This document shows, one piece after another, positions 12,968 to 16,263 of a stretch of DNA of 16,263 nucleotides. The translations under genes were made by a program, and so were the position numbers. Within the stretch, counting starts at the first letter, position 1; every line of letters begins with the position of its first letter. Source of the DNA: Acidaminococcus sp. CAG:917 (GTDB lineage: Bacteria > Bacillota > Clostridia > Christensenellales > CAG-917); assembly GCA_000437555.1 (NCBI GenBank), contig FR901023.1:1015-17277 (forward strand), read 5' to 3'. The notes below the pieces were generated by a model, which was not told the DNA's origin, made no database searches, and worked only from the letters and a program-made list of their open reading frames with translations.

Positions 12968-14710
12968 TATTTTGTCGATATTCGACTCCTCACTGAGCCT
13001 TACAAGCTCGGCAAAAAGAGCGTCGGTTTCCGATATAAAACCGTATTGCTCATACATATCGGCAAGTTCATCATATGTGTCCTGAGCCGCAAAGAAATCG
13101 GGAATCATAAGACGAGCCGCCGAAAAGACGCTCTCGTTTAATTCGTGCGCTACGGTCAAAAACATCTTATCTGCCGCTTCGAATATTGCGTTAAACCATT
13201 CCCTTACGTATTCCGGCTTCGGGTTTTGAGAGATATCCTCAAAAGCTGTGATATCCACCGAAAGTGTGACGCCGTTCGGATTCAAAACAGGGTCATCTAA
13301 ATATCTTAGCACTTCCTTTGCCCACGTTACACAACTCAATATAGTGTTTATCGACAAGTTATTGTTTGCTGCGTATTTTATAGCGAAAGAATTGACAGTC
13401 ATCATATAGCTTCTTTTAAAAAGCTGATAGGCGGCAAGCGACATGATACGGCTTTCGTTTTCGGAAGTTATATAATAGCTTTTTTCGTTTGGCAAAATAT
13501 ACGCCGAGGCTTCAAATAGTCCTTCCAATATGAAAGATGAAACGGCAAGTTTTTCAAGATTGTTTCCTACCGAATCTTTTATTAAATTAATTGTGGCAGT
13601 CAAGCTCTCGTTTGAAAACTTCTGCGAAAGGGCGGAAAAAGCCTTGCCTATTATAAGAGCATAATTTTCTTGAGGATAATTTTTTATTCTGAAAACGTCT
13701 CTGACGAAATCTGCGTCAACGAGAGTTTCTAAACTCGTCACTATATCGCACGCCAAAGGCAGATAATCCAAACCGAAATTGACGTAGTTTAAAATTTTAT
13801 TCACGGCGTTTATGATTGAATCTCCGCTTATGAATACGTTTTCAAATACCCTTGAAACATTTGAAATGGCGTTGGATACGTTGATAATTGTATCTTCGTC
13901 AAACATGGTTTCAAGCTCTTTTACGGAAAGAAGTGCACCTCTTATAAAAACGGCTATTTCTTCTGCTTGAGAATCCGTTACTTCACCTTCCGAATTAAAC
14001 TCCGATAAAGCGTTTATAGTTTCTACGGTCGAATAGGAAAAGTTTATTATATATCCGAGCGGTTGCTTAATTAGGTCTAAATCAATACTTAAGCTACTCT
14101 TGTTTTCGTCGATATCCTCAAGACTTTCCATCAAATATTCCGCATCCGTTTTGACCTGTTTTAATTCGTTTAGTTTATTCGCCGTCGTCTGCGCGCTTTG
14201 GGCTGCTTTTTCGTAAAGTGCTGTAACTTTATTTAAAATGTTTAAAGCCGTATCATATCCTTTATTGATAAAATTGCTTGCGACTAAGTATACCAATTCC
14301 GAAACGTCTTCGGAAATGAGTCCCGTGTCGCTGAACAGAGTCAATAATTTATCGAAATTAAACCTTCCTTCCCTTATAAGTTTTTTCAAATCTTCGTTGT
14401 ATAAAAGCTGCTCGTTTATCGCCGTTATCTTTTGCGTTCTTATCGTAGAGCTCTTAAGCACATCGGCATAAAAAGCTGCCCATTCCTTCTGATAAACGTA
14501 GTGTCCCTCGTTATAAAGCTCTTTTTGTTCGGATGCGCTAAGATTCAGGCTCCAATTATCGCTACACGCTTTAAGATATGCGTTTTGGAAGTTCTCGATG
14601 GCTTTGCTTCTTTGGTCAACAGAACTGCTTGAATTTGAACACGCGAAAAGAGTGCACGCAGTGCACAAAACCAAAATTATAGTTAGCGCAATCAAAAACT
14701 TCTTTCTCAT
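12950..14710 (-). CDS. large helical lipoprotein of unknown function
   Basis: 586 aa that I cannot assign to a family. A basic N-terminus and hydrophobic stretch (6-20) lead to lipobox LFAC with Cys24 and a Ser-rich linker (SNSSSS), so the mature chain is predicted to be anchored on the outer face of the membrane. The rest appears almost wholly alpha-helical, without catalytic motifs, with a possible coiled-coil around residues 140-190 (KVTALYEKAAQSAQ region) and a Lys/Glu-rich helical C-terminus. ATG at 14710 has a weak, rather distant AAGGA site; a near-consensus promoter lies 89-117 bases upstream. It is transcribed from its own promoter and sits 158 bases after an FtsX-type permease gene; a functional link to that exporter is possible but unproven. 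Confidence 0.85.
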   Translation of the reverse strand: MRKKFLIALTIILVLCTACTLFACSNSSSSVDQRSKAIENFQNAYLKACSDNWSLNLSASEQKELYNEGHYVYQKEWAAFYADVLKSSTIRTQKITAINEQLLYNEDLKKLIREGRFNFDKLLTLFSDTGLISEDVSELVYLVASNFINKGYDTALNILNKVTALYEKAAQSAQTTANKLNELKQVKTDAEYLMESLEDIDENKSSLSIDLDLIKQPLGYIINFSYSTVETINALSEFNSEGEVTDSQAEEIAVFIRGALLSVKELETMFDEDTIINVSNAISNVSRVFENVFISGDSIINAVNKILNYVNFGLDYLPLACDIVTSLETLVDADFVRDVFRIKNYPQENYALIIGKAFSALSQKFSNESLTATINLIKDSVGNNLEKLAVSSFILEGLFEASAYILPNEKSYYITSENESRIMSLAAYQLFKRSYMMTVNSFAIKYAANNNLSINTILSCVTWAKEVLRYLDDPVLNPNGVTLSVDITAFEDISQNPKPEYVREWFNAIFEAADKMFLTVAHELNESVFSAARLMIPDFFAAQDTYDELADMYEQYGFISETDALFAELVRLSEESNIDKIINAIK

Positions 14711-14798
14711 AGCTAAAGTATTTCCTTGTTCTATTTATCCTTTAACCTTTTTCGCGATACGCCTTTTACGACCATACCGCGCACTGCCTATCTATATA

Positions 14799-14827
14799 AT
14801 TATACCGCCCAATTCCCTTTTTGTAAA
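14799..14827 (-). promoter_or_regulatory. sigma-A promoter for the helical lipoprotein gene
   Basis: Minus-strand TTTACA (5/6), exactly 17 bases, TATAAT (6/6). The predicted start is near 14792, leaving a leader of about 80 bases before the ATG at 14710. Confidence 0.82.
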
Positions 14828-14868
14828 TACCGTAGGTTTCCAAAGTTTTCGGCAACCGCTCTCTTGGG

Positions 14869-16263
14869 TTATTTCAACGCTATTTTATATCTTTTTTTAA
14901 ACGCAAAAATAAACGGCACAAAAAGGTAAAACACAAGCATGGCAAGACTTACGCAGGCAACAATCGGGAACGAGTAATAAAATTCGAAATACAAATCGAA
15001 CAAAAGTAAAGCATGTATAAGGCTTGCAACGTGCAATGCGCTAAAAGCCAAGGTAAGAACGAACGCCACCGCCGCAACTATGAAATGCTCGAAAAATTCA
15101 GACATAAAAAGCGTATTCTTTTCCATACCCATTAGCAAAAGACGCGAGCGTTCAATACTCCTTGACGACCTTAAAATATATACGTTCAACAGCACTGCTC
15201 CCACCGTGGCTAAAATAAACACGATGGCAAGCACGCCGATTAAATCGAAAATTTTATCAAAAGAATCCGTTTCCCAACTGAACGTTTCCAAAGCGGTAAG
15301 CACAAAAAGATTTTTTGAGCTGAACGCCTGCTGCATCTGTTTTGCGAGCGAGTCGGCGCTATGCGAAACAGCCACGACCGAATCATAGGACGGAAGCGAA
15401 AAAGCGTCGGACAATACCTGCCTGTTTATCACTAAATACGCGCCTCCGAAAAGCTCTTGGCGAAGTATTCCGCCTACCGTAAAAGTTGCCTTTTTCGATT
15501 CGTATTCCACGGTCACCTTATCGCCAACATCTAGCGAATATAAAACTTTATACGCCTCGTCTATAAAGCAATAATTTTCGTTCTCGGAAAACTTTTGCTC
15601 AATTTCCGATTTCGGGGTTATATATCTGAAATCGATTATGTCGAGAACGTCGTCCGCGCCTATCACGTTTACCGTCTTCTTTTCTCCGCCGACCGTCAAT
15701 CCCGCTTCAAACCAAAGCGCTTTGTGCGCCGAAGAAACTCCGTCAAACGAAGCGATTTCGTTATAGTCATCGTCGGTATCGGACGAAACGTTGCTGACGA
15801 AAACGAGCGAAGTATATTGCTCTTTAAAGCCCGTAAACACGCTTTTTGAAACAGTCCACGCCATGGTGAGCAATACGGACACAACAACGCCTAACGTTAT
15901 TAATCGGCTTGACCTGGCAATTCCTCTTAGTCTGGCAAGAGATAGACCCGCCACCGCCACGGACGGATTTTTTGAAACGGAACAAGCTTTACCCAACCCC
16001 TTAACGATATAAGGAGATATAAGACATGCGGCAAGCGAAACAAAGACGACGTTGAGTATTCCGAAAACGCCTCGCGCCGTCGCTTGAGGGAGCGTAAAAG
16101 TCAAAACGGAAAAGAGGACGCACATTGCCGCGGAAACGCAGGCAAAAACAATTTGCAGCTTTCCCGATTTGTCGGTCTGAACAAGATTTTCCTTAGTTGA
16201 TTTTTTAAGAGCTATAAAATAAGGAACAAGCCCTATAACGACGGTAAAAGCCGACACGGCGAC
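14869..16263 (-). CDS. FtsX/MacB-type ABC transporter permease, 5' end outside window
   Basis: 464 C-terminal residues are visible; the frame is open to the window edge, so the in-frame GTG at 16257 is probably internal. Membrane segments lie near residues 4-19, 36-58, 66-88 and 120-143. An extracytoplasmic domain of about 190 residues follows (144-335, MacB periplasmic-core-like, with VNVIGADD and VGDKVTVEY), then three more segments near 338-364, 390-422 and 428-455 with the FtsX-type loop ERSRLLLMGMEKNTLFM (371-387). The layout of two FtsX-like halves suggests a long permease (about 800 aa or more) that works with a separate ATPase beyond the window, as in lipoprotein, peptide or antibiotic exporters. 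The exact substrate is unknown. It ends with TAA; no clear terminator follows. Confidence 0.88.
   Translation of the reverse strand, partial: VAVSAFTVVIGLVPYFIALKKSTKENLVQTDKSGKLQIVFACVSAAMCVLFSVLTFTLPQATARGVFGILNVVFVSLAACLISPYIVKGLGKACSVSKNPSVAVAGLSLARLRGIARSSRLITLGVVVSVLLTMAWTVSKSVFTGFKEQYTSLVFVSNVSSDTDDDYNEIASFDGVSSAHKALWFEAGLTVGGEKKTVNVIGADDVLDIIDFRYITPKSEIEQKFSENENYCFIDEAYKVLYSLDVGDKVTVEYESKKATFTVGGILRQELFGGAYLVINRQVLSDAFSLPSYDSVVAVSHSADSLAKQMQQAFSSKNLFVLTALETFSWETDSFDKIFDLIGVLAIVFILATVGAVLLNVYILRSSRSIERSRLLLMGMEKNTLFMSEFFEHFIVAAVAFVLTLAFSALHVASLIHALLLFDLYFEFYYSFPIVACVSLAMLVFYLFVPFIFAFKKRYKIALK

Noticed and set aside
12720..13085. Plus-strand open frame rich in Phe, Tyr, Leu and Ile
   Set aside because: It is produced by the AT-rich GATATAYC repeats and runs antisense into the lipoprotein gene. 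It shows no sensible membrane-protein pattern and no ribosome binding site.
16255..16257. GTG as the true start of the FtsX-type permease
   Set aside because: The frame stays open to the window edge, and the protein begins in the middle of a membrane segment, so the gene continues beyond 16263.

Overview
All supported genes lie on the minus strand, so transcription runs from the right edge of the window to the left. Short intergenic gaps, strong AGGAG-type ribosome binding sites, classical sigma-A promoters, lipobox lipoproteins, a zinc-type L31 protein and the rpmE / DUF1385 / prmC / prfA neighbourhood all suggest a Gram-positive, low-to-moderate GC member of the Bacillota (Clostridia). DUF5685 and the Re-citrate-synthase-like enzyme fit an anaerobic clostridial lineage, possibly Christensenellales-like. 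That placement is inferred from gene content only.

Layout, right to left in transcription order. (1) 16263-14869: C-terminal part of an FtsX/MacB-type ABC permease, cut by the window edge. (2) 14710-12950: a large helical lipoprotein of unknown function behind a near-consensus promoter. (3) 12949-12556: a noncoding region with six GATATAYC repeats, a putative promoter, and a leader that can form two mutually exclusive hairpins, one of them terminator-like. (4) 12555-9383: a small TM1266-type (iron-only hydrogenase system) regulator followed by a complete Nit/Tau-type ABC importer (lipoprotein, permease, ATPase). A 392-bp structured gap sits between the lipoprotein and permease genes. (5) 9377-4279: a translation-linked operon that starts at a perfect TTGACA-N17-TATAAT promoter. 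It runs rpmE, an intrinsic terminator, a DUF1385-PrmC fusion, prfA, a Re-citrate/homocitrate-synthase-like enzyme and a small P-loop protein, and ends at an intrinsic terminator. (6) 4278-2545: thrC with a long leader. (7) 2384-1: trpS, a DUF5685 protein and a J-domain-like protein, tightly packed or overlapping and cut by the left edge.

Functional links. The PrmC half of the fusion methylates the GGQ glutamine of RF1, which the next gene (prfA) encodes. The importer may be controlled by, or act alongside, the TM1266-like regulator; its substrate cannot be read from sequence. The most unusual items are the membrane-tethered release-factor methyltransferase fusion, the attenuator-like leader before the TM1266-type regulator, the pairing of that regulator with an importer, and the repeat-rich noncoding stretches. 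I saw no CRISPR array, IS element, tRNA, rRNA or phage gene.
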